From the NCBI RefSeq assembly GCF_030687895.1, contig NZ_CP117452.1:3613501-3677500 (forward strand): DNA of 64,000 bases, written 5' to 3'. Both the position numbers and the translations under genes were made by a program. Shown here piece by piece: positions 17,339 through 26,540 of this stretch. This DNA is from Pseudomonas sp. FP198 (GTDB lineage: Bacteria; Pseudomonadota; Gammaproteobacteria; Pseudomonadales; Pseudomonadaceae). How positions within the stretch are numbered: the first letter of the stretch is position 1; every line of letters starts with the position of its first letter. Under the pieces are notes generated by a model. That model was not told the origin of the DNA. It saw nothing but the letters and a program-made list of their open reading frames with translations, and searched no databases.

Positions 17339-18571
17339 TCAAGCCTTGGACGGCGCCACGACCGCTTGCCGGCCGCTGAAGGTCAGCAGGAAGCAGACAA
17401 ATACCACCAGGGCAAAACCGGCCGGGAACAGCCAGATGCTTTTCCAGTCGTGGCCGCCTTCCACCACAAAGTGATCGGTCACCTGCCCCGCCACCCAGAA
17501 ACCGATCAACATGCCTACTCCGTACGTCGCCAGGGTAATCAGCCCCTGGGCCGAGCTGCGCAGGTGCGCGGGCGCCTTGGCGTCCGTGTAGATCTGTCCC
17601 GAGACAAAAAAGAAGTCGTAGCAGATGCCGTGCAGCGCAATGCCGGTGAACAGCATGAACGCCAGCCCGCCGTTGTCGCCGTAGGCGAACAGCACATAGC
17701 GCAACGCCCACGCCAGCATGCCCACCAACAGCGCCAGCTTGATACCGAAGCGCTGGATGAACAGCGGCAATAGCAGCATGAACAGCACTTCGGACACCTG
17801 CCCGATAGCCATTTTCGCCGTCGGGTTGGTCATGCCGGTTTCCGCCAGGAACGGGTTGGCGTTCTGGTAGTAAAACGCCAACGGGATGCAGATCAGGATC
17901 GAGGCGATGAAGAACACCAGGTAGCTGCGGTCCTTGAGCAGGCCTAACGCGTCGAGCCCCAGCGACTGCTTGACCGCGCCAGCGCTCGCCTGCGCCTTGA
18001 GCGGCGCGGTGCCCGGCAGCGTGAAGCTGTAGAGCCCAAGGAGCAGCGAAGCGATGGCCGCCATCAGGAACGTATTGCGCAGGCCGCCCGCCAAGATCGC
18101 CTCGCGTGAGTCCCAGGCGAAGACAAAACTGATCACCACGCCGGCGACGATCCAGCCGACCGTCCCCCAGACACGGATACGCGAGAACTCCAGCGCCGGA
18201 TCGCGCATCTGCCGGAATGCCACGGAATTGACCAGGGCCAGGGTCGGCATGTAGATCACCATGTAGGCCAGCACGTACGGATAGAACGCGTTGAAATCCA
18301 CCGCCGAGTACAGCTGATACAACAACACCGCCCCCACCAGGTGCAGCACCGCCAGGATGCGTTCGGCGTTGAAGTAGCGGTCGGCGATCAGGCCGATGAC
18401 GAACGGCGCAATGATCGCGCCCCAGGATTGGGTGGCGAAAGCCATGCCGATCTGCCCGCCGCTGGCACTCAGCGTAGTGGACAGGAACGTGCCGAGGGTG
18501 ACGAACCAGCCGCCCCAGATAAAGAACTGCAGGAACATCATCACGCTCAGGCGTGCATTCATCGTGGTCAT
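17339..18571 (-). CDS. MFS nucleoside:H+ symporter family transporter
   Basis: 410-residue, 12-helix inner-membrane transporter of the NHS (NupG/XapB) branch of the major facilitator superfamily. The N-terminal LSVMMFLQFFIWGGWFVTLGTFL, followed by GLIADRYFNAERILAVLHLVG and RIRVWGTVGWIVAG, are characteristic. Upstream codons are not used: the frame continues into a 13-bp repeat and a REPIN. Two near starts (18571, 18562); the first is listed. It lies downstream of the isomerase-like and Gfo/Idh genes on the same strand, so it may import their substrate; the family name does not prove nucleoside specificity. Confidence 0.87.
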   Translation of the reverse strand: MTTMNARLSVMMFLQFFIWGGWFVTLGTFLSTTLSASGGQIGMAFATQSWGAIIAPFVIGLIADRYFNAERILAVLHLVGAVLLYQLYSAVDFNAFYPYVLAYMVIYMPTLALVNSVAFRQMRDPALEFSRIRVWGTVGWIVAGVVISFVFAWDSREAILAGGLRNTFLMAAIASLLLGLYSFTLPGTAPLKAQASAGAVKQSLGLDALGLLKDRSYLVFFIASILICIPLAFYYQNANPFLAETGMTNPTAKMAIGQVSEVLFMLLLPLFIQRFGIKLALLVGMLAWALRYVLFAYGDNGGLAFMLFTGIALHGICYDFFFVSGQIYTDAKAPAHLRSSAQGLITLATYGVGMLIGFWVAGQVTDHFVVEGGHDWKSIWLFPAGFALVVFVCFLLTFSGRQAVVAPSKA

Positions 18572-18647
18572 GGTAGTCACCGTTTTATTGTTGTTCTTGT
18601 TGAAACAAAGCCGTGCCCTGCTTTTGTGGCCCTGCCCTTGTCGCTCT

Positions 18648-18720
18648 GCTCTTGTGGATTGCTCTTGTGGATTGCTCTTGTGGATTGCCCTTGTGGATTG
18701 CCCTTGTGGATTGCCCTTGT
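18648..18720. repeat. 13-bp tandem repeat fused to a REPIN
   Basis: Five complete copies of GCTCTTGTGGATT / GCCCTTGTGGATT (18648-18712), the first three with CTC and the last two with CCC, and a sixth that runs into the GTGGCGAGGG of the REPIN. Weaker copies extend left to about 18618. Each unit contains TTGTGG, the same bases that open the REPIN. Confidence 0.85.
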
Positions 18721-18839
18721 GGCGAGGGAGCTTGCTCCCGCTCGGCTGCGCAGCAGTCGTAAAACCAGGCGACGCGGTCTGGCTGGAACAATGCTTTGGG
18801 GCGGCTTCGCCACCCAGCGGGAGCAAGCTCCCTCGCCAC
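18719..18839. repeat. REPIN, stem class GTGGCGAGGGAGC
   Basis: Starts GTGGCGAGGGAGCTTGCTCC and ends GGAGCAAGCTCCCTCGCCAC; loop includes GGGGCGGCTTCGCC as in the 13589 array. Located between the isomerase-like gene and the downstream symporter, both read leftward, so it may lower expression of the symporter. Confidence 0.9.
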
Positions 18840-18849
18840 GGGGGTTAGG

Positions 18850-19935
18850 TCATCGTTCCGGGGGGCACCCCAACAACCGCCGGTTGGATGCCTCATCCGC
18901 CGTGACACCGGCGAAGTCGTCGAACGCCTTGCGTGTCCGATTGATCATGTGCCGCCGGATGAACGCCGCGCCTTCGGCCGCGCCCTGTTGCGAATCCTTC
19001 AGGCAGCATTCCCATTCCAGCACCGCCCAGCCGTCGAAGCCGTACTGGGTCAGCTTGCTGAAGATCGCCTTGAAATCGATCTGCCCATCGCCCAGGGAAC
19101 GGAACCGGCCGGGACGATCAACCCAACCCTGGTAGCCGCCGTAGACACCGGAACGGGCATCGGGGCGAAATTCGGCGTCCTTGACGTGGAACATGCGGAT
19201 ACGGTCGTGGTAGCGATCGATGAAGCCCAGGTAGTCCATCTGTTGCAGCAACAGGTGGCTGGGGTCGTAGAGGATCGCCGCCCGTGGATGATGGTCGACG
19301 GCTTCCAGGAAACGCTCGAACGAGGCGCCGTCGTGCAGGTCTTCGCCGGGGTGGATCTCGTAGCACAGGTCGACGCCGGCCGCGTCGAAACAGTCGAGGA
19401 TCGGCAACCAGCGCCGGGCCAGTTCGGCGAACCCTTGCTCGACCAGGCCGGACGGACGTTGCGGCCACGGGTACATATAAGGCCACAGCAACGCACCGGA
19501 AAACGTCGCGTGGACCTTGAGGCCCAGGCGCTGGCTGGCGCGGGCGGCGAGTTTCAGTTGCTCGATGGCCCACTCGGTGCGCGCCTCGGGCTGGCCGCGC
19601 AGGTGGGCCGGGGCGAAGTCGTCGAACAGCGCGTCGAATGCCGGGTGCACCGCCACCAACTGCCCTTGAAGATGCGTCGACAACTCGCTGATCTCGACGC
19701 CGGCCGATGCGCAGACGGCCTTGAGCTCATCGCAATAATCCTGGCTCTCGGCGGCCCGCGCCAGGTCGATGTAGCGCGTGCCGAGGGTCGGCAGTTGAAT
19801 CGCCTTGTAGCCCTGCGACGCGGCCCATCGAGCAATGTCGGCCAGAGTGTCGAACGGCGCTTCATCGGACATGAACTGCGCCAGGAAAATCGCTGGCCCG
19901 CGCAGGCCGCTCGGTGTTTCGTCGGGGGTGCTCAC
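18850..19935 (-). CDS. Sugar phosphate isomerase/epimerase family (xylose isomerase-like TIM barrel)
   Basis: 361-residue protein of the AP endonuclease 2/xylose-isomerase-like fold. Putative metal ligands are the Glu in CYEIHPGED, the Asp/His in LYDPSHLLLQ, the His/Asp of FHVKDAEF and the Glu in VLEWEC. Start is GTG at 19935, overlapping the Gfo/Idh stop as GTGA (19932-19935) with GGAG upstream; the N-terminus STPDETPSGLRGPAIFLAQF fits the family. In this fold, partners of Gfo/Idh dehydrogenases often act on keto-sugars or inositol derivatives; the substrate here is unknown. Confidence 0.85.
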   Translation of the reverse strand: MSTPDETPSGLRGPAIFLAQFMSDEAPFDTLADIARWAASQGYKAIQLPTLGTRYIDLARAAESQDYCDELKAVCASAGVEISELSTHLQGQLVAVHPAFDALFDDFAPAHLRGQPEARTEWAIEQLKLAARASQRLGLKVHATFSGALLWPYMYPWPQRPSGLVEQGFAELARRWLPILDCFDAAGVDLCYEIHPGEDLHDGASFERFLEAVDHHPRAAILYDPSHLLLQQMDYLGFIDRYHDRIRMFHVKDAEFRPDARSGVYGGYQGWVDRPGRFRSLGDGQIDFKAIFSKLTQYGFDGWAVLEWECCLKDSQQGAAEGAAFIRRHMINRTRKAFDDFAGVTADEASNRRLLGCPPER

Positions 19936-21107
19936 AACTGTGATTCTCCGGTTTTCAGCGTGGTCCATTTCGCCTCGCCACGGTGATTGATGATGGCAGC
20001 CTCGATGAACGCCATGCCGCGCAAGCCGATTTCGATGCCGGGTACGCCAGGCACATCGAGGCCTTCGACGCGTTCGCGAATGGCCCGGGCGAAATCGCCG
20101 TAGAGGTTGGCCATCGCTTCCAGATAACCCTCGGGATGCCCGGCGGGCAGACGCATGCGGCGCGTCGCGGCCTCGCACAACCACGGCTGGCCAACCCCGC
20201 TACGCAGGATACGCAGGGGTTGATCGAAGGCGCGATGAATCAGGCTCGACGGTTCTTCCTGGCGCCACTCCAGGGCGCCTTTGTCGCCGTAGACGCGGAT
20301 CTTCAGCGGGTTCTCTTCGCCGGTGCAGACCTGGCTGGCCAGCAACACGCCGCTGGCGCCGCGTTGCATCTGGAACAACATCGCCACGTCGTCGTCCAGT
20401 TGCCGACCGGCGACATGCGTGCCCAGCGTGGCGCAGAGCTGCTGGATCGGTTGGTCGGCGACGAACTCCGCCAAAGAAAAGGCATGGGTGCCGATGTCAC
20501 CAATGCAACCGCCCAAGCCGGACTGTGCCGGATCGTCGCGCCACTCGGCCTGTTTGTTGCCTTGCGCGGCGACATCCTGGCTGAGCCAGCCTTGGGGGTA
20601 TTCGACGAACACTTTGCGCACCTGGCCGATCACGCCCGAACGCACCATCTCCCGGGCCTGCCAGACCATTGGGTAGCCAAGATAGGTGTGGGCCAGGCCG
20701 TAGAGACAACGGCTGCCCTGCAGCACGTCCCGGAGCGCGAGCAACTCCTTGAGGTTCAGTGCCGCGGGCTTCTCGCTGAACACATGGAAACCCGCCGCCA
20801 GTGCCTGGCGGGCAATGGGTGCGTGGAGATGGTTGGGCGTGACGATCACCAGCAGTTCCATGCGCTGGTCCAGCGGCAGCAGCGCCTCGGCGTCGAGCAT
20901 CTGCTGCCAGTCGTGATAACAGCGGGACGCGGCCAGCCCCAGGGCTTCTCCGGTCTGCCGGTTGTTCTGCGGGTCACGGCTGAACGCGCCGCACACCAGC
21001 TCGAAACCACCGTCCAGGCCCGCGGCCTGACGATGGGCCTGGCCGATGAAGGCACCCTCCCCACCGCCGACGAAGCCCATTCTTATTTTTGGTACTACAG
21101 GTTTCAT
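19932..21107 (-). CDS. Gfo/Idh/MocA-family oxidoreductase
   Basis: 391-residue NAD(P)-dependent dehydrogenase of sugars or polyols. N-terminal Rossmann motif GFVGGGEGAFIG (about 11-22), VTPNHLHAP and the conserved FSEKPAALN with the catalytic Lys (about 115), then the GGCIGDIGTHAFSLAEF segment with the active-site Asp/His pair. First gene of the operon with the isomerase-like protein and symporter. The start is 25 bp from a perfect LacI-type palindrome (21132-21153), so this promoter is probably repressed by the divergent LacI gene. Confidence 0.87.
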   Translation of the reverse strand: MKPVVPKIRMGFVGGGEGAFIGQAHRQAAGLDGGFELVCGAFSRDPQNNRQTGEALGLAASRCYHDWQQMLDAEALLPLDQRMELLVIVTPNHLHAPIARQALAAGFHVFSEKPAALNLKELLALRDVLQGSRCLYGLAHTYLGYPMVWQAREMVRSGVIGQVRKVFVEYPQGWLSQDVAAQGNKQAEWRDDPAQSGLGGCIGDIGTHAFSLAEFVADQPIQQLCATLGTHVAGRQLDDDVAMLFQMQRGASGVLLASQVCTGEENPLKIRVYGDKGALEWRQEEPSSLIHRAFDQPLRILRSGVGQPWLCEAATRRMRLPAGHPEGYLEAMANLYGDFARAIRERVEGLDVPGVPGIEIGLRGMAFIEAAIINHRGEAKWTTLKTGESQL

Positions 21108-21131
21108 CGCGATTCTCTTTTGTCCGGACTG

Positions 21132-21153
21132 ATGATGTAACCGGTTACATCAT
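21132..21153. promoter_or_regulatory. LacI-family operator (perfect 22-bp palindrome)
   Basis: A perfect 22-bp palindrome with the core TGTAACCGGTTACA and a central CG, the form expected for a LacI/PurR-type regulator. It begins 25 bp before the Gfo/Idh start and lies 131 bp from the TTG start of the LacI-family gene at 21284. It likely overlaps the operon promoter. Confidence 0.8.
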
Positions 21154-21283
21154 GAGCGGAAATCTAGGCCTGGTTTAGCTTCGTGTCAAACCCTGGAAGA
21201 TGCCGATGAGCATTTGTCAGGCATCGAACCTGCGGTAAGCTCGCGGCCATGCCTGCGTCTCCAGGCGCCGAATCGAGGTGATC

Positions 21284-22294
21284 TTGTCGAATATCCGTGA
21301 AGTGGCCCGGCTGGCCGGTGTTTCCGTGGCCACGGTGTCGAGGACGTTGAAATCACCCGAACGCGTGCTGCCGGAAACCCGCGACAAGGTCAACGCCGCG
21401 GTGGCACGGGCCGGTTATCGACCGAACCTGATGGCCGTGCAGTTCCGTTCCCGCCGTACCGGCAACCTGGTGATCCTGGTGCCGGCGATCGCCAATACCT
21501 TTTTCGCCCGGGTCATCAGCGGCGCCCAACAGGCGGCGCAAGCGGCCGGCTATCGATTGCTGCTGTGCGATACCCAGGGCCGCGAAGCCATCGAGCAGGA
21601 ATTCGCCGCGCTGGTCTACGCCCACCAGGCCGACGGCGTGATCCAACTGCGCGCCAGCGACCCCTTTGTTTCGTTGCCGCCCGGCGCCGATGCGTTGCCG
21701 CTGGTCAATGCCTGCGAAGTGGTCAAGGACGCGCCCTACCCGACCATCAGCCTGGACAACCGCAGCGCCGCACGGGCCATGACCGAGCACCTTATCGGCC
21801 TCGGCCACCGACGCATCGGCATCATCAAAGGCCCGCGCAGCAGCCCATTGACCCTCGATCGCGTGGCCGGCTATCAGGACGCCTTGCAAGACGCCGGCAT
21901 CGCCATCGTCCCGGAACTGATCTGCCACGGCGATTTCACCCTCAAGGCCGGCTACGACGGTGCCGGCACCATGCTCGCCCTGACCGAGCGTCCCAGCGCG
22001 CTGTTCTGCGAGAACGATGAGATGGCCATCGGCGCGCTCAAGCGCATCAAGCAGATGGGCCTGCGGGTGCCTGAGGATATTTCCCTGGTAGGTTTTGACG
22101 ACATCCCGTTCGCCGCCTATTGCGATCCGCCGCTGACCACCATTTCCCAGCCGGCTGAAACCTTTGGTCACAAAGCCGTAGAAATGCTCATCGCCCTCAT
22201 CGAAAAAAGACCCATCGCCCAGCGGCACGTGCTGTTGCCGTTCGAGCTGACCGTACGCGGCAGCAGCGCAGCGCCAGGCTCCAGCATGGCCTGA
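21284..22294 (+). CDS. LacI-family transcriptional regulator
   Basis: 336-residue repressor: N-terminal helix-turn-helix and hinge (IREVARLAGVSVATVSRTL, then RPNLMAVQFRSRRTGNLVILVP), followed by a sugar-binding domain with LGHRRIGIIKGP and ISLVGFDDIPFAAY. The start is TTG at 21284, as GAGG (21275-21278) is five bases upstream; an in-frame GTG at 21278 is inside that site. Divergent from the Gfo/Idh operon, with a perfect palindrome at 21132-21153 between them. It probably represses that operon until a sugar-related inducer is present. Confidence 0.9.
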   Translation: MSNIREVARLAGVSVATVSRTLKSPERVLPETRDKVNAAVARAGYRPNLMAVQFRSRRTGNLVILVPAIANTFFARVISGAQQAAQAAGYRLLLCDTQGREAIEQEFAALVYAHQADGVIQLRASDPFVSLPPGADALPLVNACEVVKDAPYPTISLDNRSAARAMTEHLIGLGHRRIGIIKGPRSSPLTLDRVAGYQDALQDAGIAIVPELICHGDFTLKAGYDGAGTMLALTERPSALFCENDEMAIGALKRIKQMGLRVPEDISLVGFDDIPFAAYCDPPLTTISQPAETFGHKAVEMLIALIEKRPIAQRHVLLPFELTVRGSSAAPGSSMA

Positions 22295-22386
22295 TCAGGC
22301 ACAGCGGAGTTGTCGACTCGCCATCAGGCGCGTTTCGACTACAGTGGAAAGACTCTGCTAAAGCCATAACAAGACGGAGAGTCGCC

Positions 22387-23337
22387 ATGCCAATCAGCAA
22401 ACGCTTCATTTCCCTGGCCGCCGCCGCAGCCGTGATGGTCACGTCCACGGCCTATGCTGCGCCGGCCTACATCAACATTCTGACCGGGGGCACCAGCGGG
22501 GTGTATTACCCGATTGGCGTCGGGCTCTCGCAGATCTACAGCAGCGGCATCAAGGATTCCAAGACGTCGGTCCAGGCCACCAAGGCTTCGGTGGAAAACC
22601 TGAACCTGCTGCAAGCCGGACGCGGGGAGTTGGCGTTTGCCTTGGGCGATTCGGTGGCGGATGCCAAGAATGGGGTGGAAGACGCCGGCTTCAAGGCGCC
22701 CTTGACCAAGCTGCGGGCCATCGCTGGCGCTTACCCCAACTACATACAAATCGTCGCCAGCGAGGAATCGGGCATCAAGACCCTGGCCGATCTCAAGGGC
22801 AAGACCGTTTCGGTCGGCGCAGCGAAATCCGGCACCGAGCTCAACGCCCGGGCAATCTTCAAGGCCGCGGGCCTGACCTACGACGATATGAAGGTGCAAT
22901 ACCTGCCATTTGCCGAGTCGGTGGACCTGATCAAGAACCGGCAACTGGACGCCACCTTGCAGTCCTCCGGCCTGGGCATGGCGGCGATTCGTGACCTGGC
23001 GTCGACGATGAAATTGAATTACGTGTCGATTCCCACCGACGTGGTACAGAAAATCGGCAACCCGGCCTACCAGAGCGCAATGATCCCTGCCAACACCTAC
23101 GACGGCCAGGCTGAGCCCGTGCCCACCGTCGCCATCACCAATATCCTGGTGACCCGCGAGGATGTGCCGGACGAAGTGGCCTATCAGATGACCAAGCTGC
23201 TCTTCGACAACCTCACTCGCCTGGGCACGTCCCATTCGGCGGCGAAGGACATTTCCCTGAAAAACGCCGCGAAGAACCTGCCGATAGCCCTGCACCCTGG
23301 CGCCGAACGCTACTACAAGGAAGTGGGCGCGCTGTAG
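22387..23337 (+). CDS. TAXI-family TRAP transporter substrate-binding protein
   Basis: 316-residue periplasmic solute-binding protein with a clear signal peptide, probably cut after AYA (about residue 24). TAXI hallmarks are INILTGGTSGVYYPIG, KASVENLNLLQAG, ELAFALGD and the GAYPNYIQIVA and GKTVSVGAAKSGTELNARAI segments. The family typically serves C4-dicarboxylates, glutamate or other acids; the ligand cannot be read here. Followed by the fused membrane subunit and a DUF1850 protein in the same direction, forming one transport operon. Confidence 0.92.
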   Translation: MPISKRFISLAAAAAVMVTSTAYAAPAYINILTGGTSGVYYPIGVGLSQIYSSGIKDSKTSVQATKASVENLNLLQAGRGELAFALGDSVADAKNGVEDAGFKAPLTKLRAIAGAYPNYIQIVASEESGIKTLADLKGKTVSVGAAKSGTELNARAIFKAAGLTYDDMKVQYLPFAESVDLIKNRQLDATLQSSGLGMAAIRDLASTMKLNYVSIPTDVVQKIGNPAYQSAMIPANTYDGQAEPVPTVAITNILVTREDVPDEVAYQMTKLLFDNLTRLGTSHSAAKDISLKNAAKNLPIALHPGAERYYKEVGAL

Positions 23338-23416
23338 ACCCCTGGGGCGGCAACGGCGTAAACCGCCGTTGCCGTGTCGTGTTTCGCACCGGCTACAGAC
23401 AACAGGCAGGCACCTT

Positions 23417-25444
23417 ATGAGTGAAGACCAGCACGGCATCGCCACGGACCCCCGGGACTGGCCGAAGACGCTGTTCTATGTAGCGTTGCTGTTTTCCATA
23501 TTTCAGATCGTCACCGCAGCCTTCTCCCCGGTATCCAGCATCGTGCTGCGGGCGGTGCATGTGGGCTTTTTGCTGTGGGTGGTGTTCTTGAGCTACCCGG
23601 CCCATGGCAAGCAACGGCCCTGGCAACCCCTGGCCTGGGCGTTGGGGCTGGCGGGGATGGCGACCGCGCTCTATCAGTGGGTATTCGAGGCCGACCTGAT
23701 CCAGCGCTCCGGCGACCTGACGAGCGCCGACATGGTCATCGGCATCATCCTGATCGTGCTGGTATTCGAGGCGGCGCGGCGGGTGATGGGCATCGCCTTG
23801 CCGATCATCTGCGGCCTGTTCCTCGCCTATGGCCTGTTCGGCGAACACCTGCCGGGCGACCTGGCGCATCGCGGCTACGGCGTGGACCAGATCATCAACC
23901 AGCTGGCGTTTGGCACCGAAGGGTTGTACGGCACGCCGACCTACGTCTCGGCCACCTACATCTTCCTGTTCATCCTGTTTGGCGCCTTCCTGGAAAAGGC
24001 CGGCATGATCAAGCTGTTCACCGATTTCGCCATGGGCCTGTTCGGTCACAAGCTGGGCGGTCCGGCAAAAGTTGCGGTGGTGTCGTCAGCCTTGATGGGC
24101 ACCATCACCGGCTCGGGCATTGCCAACGTCGTGACGACCGGACAGTTCACCATTCCATTGATGAAACGCTTTGGCTACAAGGCGGCATTTGCTGGTGGTG
24201 TGGAAGCCACGTCCAGCATGGGCAGCCAGATCATGCCGCCGGTGATGGGCGCGGTGGCGTTCATCATGGCCGAGACCATCAACGTGCCGTTCGTGGAAAT
24301 CGCCAAGGCCGCGCTGATACCCGCGTGCCTGTATTTCGGCTCGGTGTTCTGGATGGTTCACCTGGAAGCCAAGCGTTCGAACCTCAAGGGCCTGCCCAAG
24401 GATCAATGCCCGAGTGCCTGGGGCGCGGTCAAGGAAAACTGGTATCTGCTGATTCCACTGGCAGTCCTGGTCTATCTGCTGTTTTCCGGGCGCACTCCGC
24501 TGTTCTCCGGCATGGTCGGGCTGGCATTGACGGCTATTGTGATTCTCGGCTCGGCGATCATCCTCAAAGTGTCGAACTACGCCTTGCGCTGCGCATTCTG
24601 GATCGCATTGGGGATTCTCTGCGTCGGCTTCTTCCGGCTGGGCATCGGAATCGTGTTCGCAGTGATCGGCGTGCTGGTGGTTGCCTGCTGGTTTATGAAG
24701 GGCACGCGGGAAACCCTGGTCATCTGTTTACACGCATTGGTGGATGGCGCACGCCATGCCGTCCCGGTGGGGATCGCCTGCGCCTTGGTGGGCAGCATCA
24801 TCGCAATCGTTTCGCTGACCGGCGTAGCTTCCACCTTCGCCGGTTACATCCTGGCCATCGGCAAGGACAACCTGCTGCTGTCGCTGATCCTGACCATGCT
24901 CACCTGCCTGGTATTGGGCATGGGCATCCCGACCATCCCCAACTACATCATCACCAGCTCGATCGCCGCGCCCGCCCTGTTGGAACTGGGCGTGCCGCTG
25001 ATCGTGTCGCACATGTTCGTGTTCTATTTCGGCATCCTCGCCGACCTCACCCCGCCGGTGGCCCTGGCCTGTTTCGCCGCCGCGCCCATCGCCAGGGAGA
25101 GTGGCCTGAAAATCAGTTTCTGGGCCGTGCGCATCGCCCTCGCCGGCTTCGTCATTCCGTTCATGACGGTCTACAACCCGGCGCTGATGCTCCAGGGCGA
25201 CAATCTCTGGATGACGGCGTACATGTTGATCAAGACCTTGCTCGCGGTCGGCCTGTGGGGCATGGCGTCCACCGGTTTCCTGCAACAGAAGATGCCGGTC
25301 TGGGAACGGCTGATGTGTTTTGCCGCCGGGGCATTGTTGGTGATGGCGCTGCCGTTGACCGATGAAATCGGCTTTGTCCTGGGGGCGCTGTTGATCGGGC
25401 AGCATCTGTGGCGCGCACGTCGCAGCGGGCAGGCCTTGGCGTGA
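23417..25444 (+). CDS. TRAP transporter fused 4TM/12TM membrane protein
   Basis: 675-residue inner-membrane protein combining the DctQ-like small and DctM-like large subunits, as usual for TAXI TRAP systems. Many helices; the large-subunit part has FGAFLEKAGM, ATSSMGSQIMPPVMGAVAFIMAE, LGMGIPTIPNYII and GILADLTPPVALACFAAAPIAR. ATG at 23417 is chosen; an earlier frame extension lacks a ribosome site. 79 bp after the binding protein gene; its stop overlaps the next gene start as GTGA. Confidence 0.93.
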   Translation: MSEDQHGIATDPRDWPKTLFYVALLFSIFQIVTAAFSPVSSIVLRAVHVGFLLWVVFLSYPAHGKQRPWQPLAWALGLAGMATALYQWVFEADLIQRSGDLTSADMVIGIILIVLVFEAARRVMGIALPIICGLFLAYGLFGEHLPGDLAHRGYGVDQIINQLAFGTEGLYGTPTYVSATYIFLFILFGAFLEKAGMIKLFTDFAMGLFGHKLGGPAKVAVVSSALMGTITGSGIANVVTTGQFTIPLMKRFGYKAAFAGGVEATSSMGSQIMPPVMGAVAFIMAETINVPFVEIAKAALIPACLYFGSVFWMVHLEAKRSNLKGLPKDQCPSAWGAVKENWYLLIPLAVLVYLLFSGRTPLFSGMVGLALTAIVILGSAIILKVSNYALRCAFWIALGILCVGFFRLGIGIVFAVIGVLVVACWFMKGTRETLVICLHALVDGARHAVPVGIACALVGSIIAIVSLTGVASTFAGYILAIGKDNLLLSLILTMLTCLVLGMGIPTIPNYIITSSIAAPALLELGVPLIVSHMFVFYFGILADLTPPVALACFAAAPIARESGLKISFWAVRIALAGFVIPFMTVYNPALMLQGDNLWMTAYMLIKTLLAVGLWGMASTGFLQQKMPVWERLMCFAAGALLVMALPLTDEIGFVLGALLIGQHLWRARRSGQALA

Positions 25445-25842
25445 TCGGCTTGTGCCTGGGCCTGTCCGGAGTAGTCTGGGCGCAGCTTGGACTCAGCGAG
25501 TTCACCTTGGCGTGGGATCACACCATCGAGAAGATCCGTTGGGAGGAAGACTATCGTGTCACCGAAACGGGCCTGGTCCTGGGCGAAGCCAGGATCAAGG
25601 GCAACGGTGCCGGCATGGAGATTCCGGAAAACGCCCGGCTGGAAAACGGCAGTTGGCACTACTATCGACAACTGCCGCCGCTGCAACCCTTGAAGCTGGG
25701 CCGCACGCCCCAGGCCGGCGATTACCAACTGTGTCACGCCGGCCATTGCCAGCCCATGGCGCATTGGCTCGGCACGCCCACCGTGGAACACCCCTCGGTA
25801 GAACTGTGGAGCTGCGAACGGCGCTCGATCACTCAGCGCTGA
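25441..25842 (+). CDS. DUF1850 domain protein, TRAP-linked
   Basis: 133-residue protein. Begins with a hydrophobic segment (IGLCLGLSGVVWAQLG), probably a signal or anchor, then the DUF1850 pattern FTLAWDHTIEKIRWEEDYRV and GNGAGMEIPENARLENGSWHY. GTG start at 25441 overlaps the TRAP stop by GTGA, so it is translationally coupled. DUF1850 genes are regularly next to TAXI TRAP genes; the function is unknown. The C-terminal end (25829-25842) overlaps the convergent TetR gene. Confidence 0.8.
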   Translation: MIGLCLGLSGVVWAQLGLSEFTLAWDHTIEKIRWEEDYRVTETGLVLGEARIKGNGAGMEIPENARLENGSWHYYRQLPPLQPLKLGRTPQAGDYQLCHAGHCQPMAHWLGTPTVEHPSVELWSCERRSITQR

Positions 25843-26455
25843 TCGACCGCCACGCCGCCTGCGCCAGTAACTCCCGATGGACCTTGGGGCTGGTCGGCAC
25901 GCGCCCCGCCAGCCAGGCGCGGCAATAACTTTCCGACGCGCCGATGATCAGCGAGAACGTCAACTCGGCTGGATAACGCTTGAGCGCCTCGCCCTGCGCC
26001 GCCGCGCTCAGCCACTGCCAGAGTTGGCCGTTGCGCGTGGTATTGCGGTTGGCGAGTTCGTCCTTGAACGGCCCCTTGGTCACGGCAAAACGCGCGTGAT
26101 ACTGGAAACGCGCCCAGTCGGGCTGGCTGTCGACCCAATCGACATAGCTGTAGATCAAGGCTTGCATGCCCTGTTCGGCAGTCGTCGCCTCGGCCAGGTA
26201 CTGCTCGCGCAAGCGCGCCTGGTCGTCCAGAGCGGTGAAGAACAGCGCCGCCACCAGGCCTTCCTTGTTGCCGAAATGGTGGTAGATCGCGCCGACACTG
26301 GTCTGGCATTCGGTGCGGATCATTTCAATGGTGGTCGCCTCGATGCCCTGTTCGTTGAACAGCGCCAGGGCCTTTCTGAAGATATCGCGCTTGAGCTCGG
26401 CCCTTCTGCCGGGGAAAGCACGTTCGAGTAATTCCGTTGTTTGCATGCTGGGCAT
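25829..26455 (-). CDS. TetR-family transcriptional regulator
   Basis: 208-residue repressor with an N-terminal helix-turn-helix (KRDIFRKALALFNEQGIEATTIEMI, then TSVGAIYHHFGNKEGLVAALF). C-terminal ligand domain is family-specific and tells nothing about the inducer. Two possible starts (26455 and 26446) are three codons apart. Divergent from the thioesterase-like gene, with a 31-bp near-palindrome between them (26541-26571), so it probably autoregulates and controls that gene. A convergent overlap of 14 bp with the DUF1850 gene. Confidence 0.88.
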   Translation of the reverse strand: MPSMQTTELLERAFPGRRAELKRDIFRKALALFNEQGIEATTIEMIRTECQTSVGAIYHHFGNKEGLVAALFFTALDDQARLREQYLAEATTAEQGMQALIYSYVDWVDSQPDWARFQYHARFAVTKGPFKDELANRNTTRNGQLWQWLSAAAQGEALKRYPAELTFSLIIGASESYCRAWLAGRVPTSPKVHRELLAQAAWRSISAE

Positions 26456-26540
26456 AAACCGGTTCGTTGAAGGATCAGGCAGACGACTGCCCATGACGAA
26501 GTGAGCGCAGCTTGACAGATTCGCCGCCAACAGAATACCG

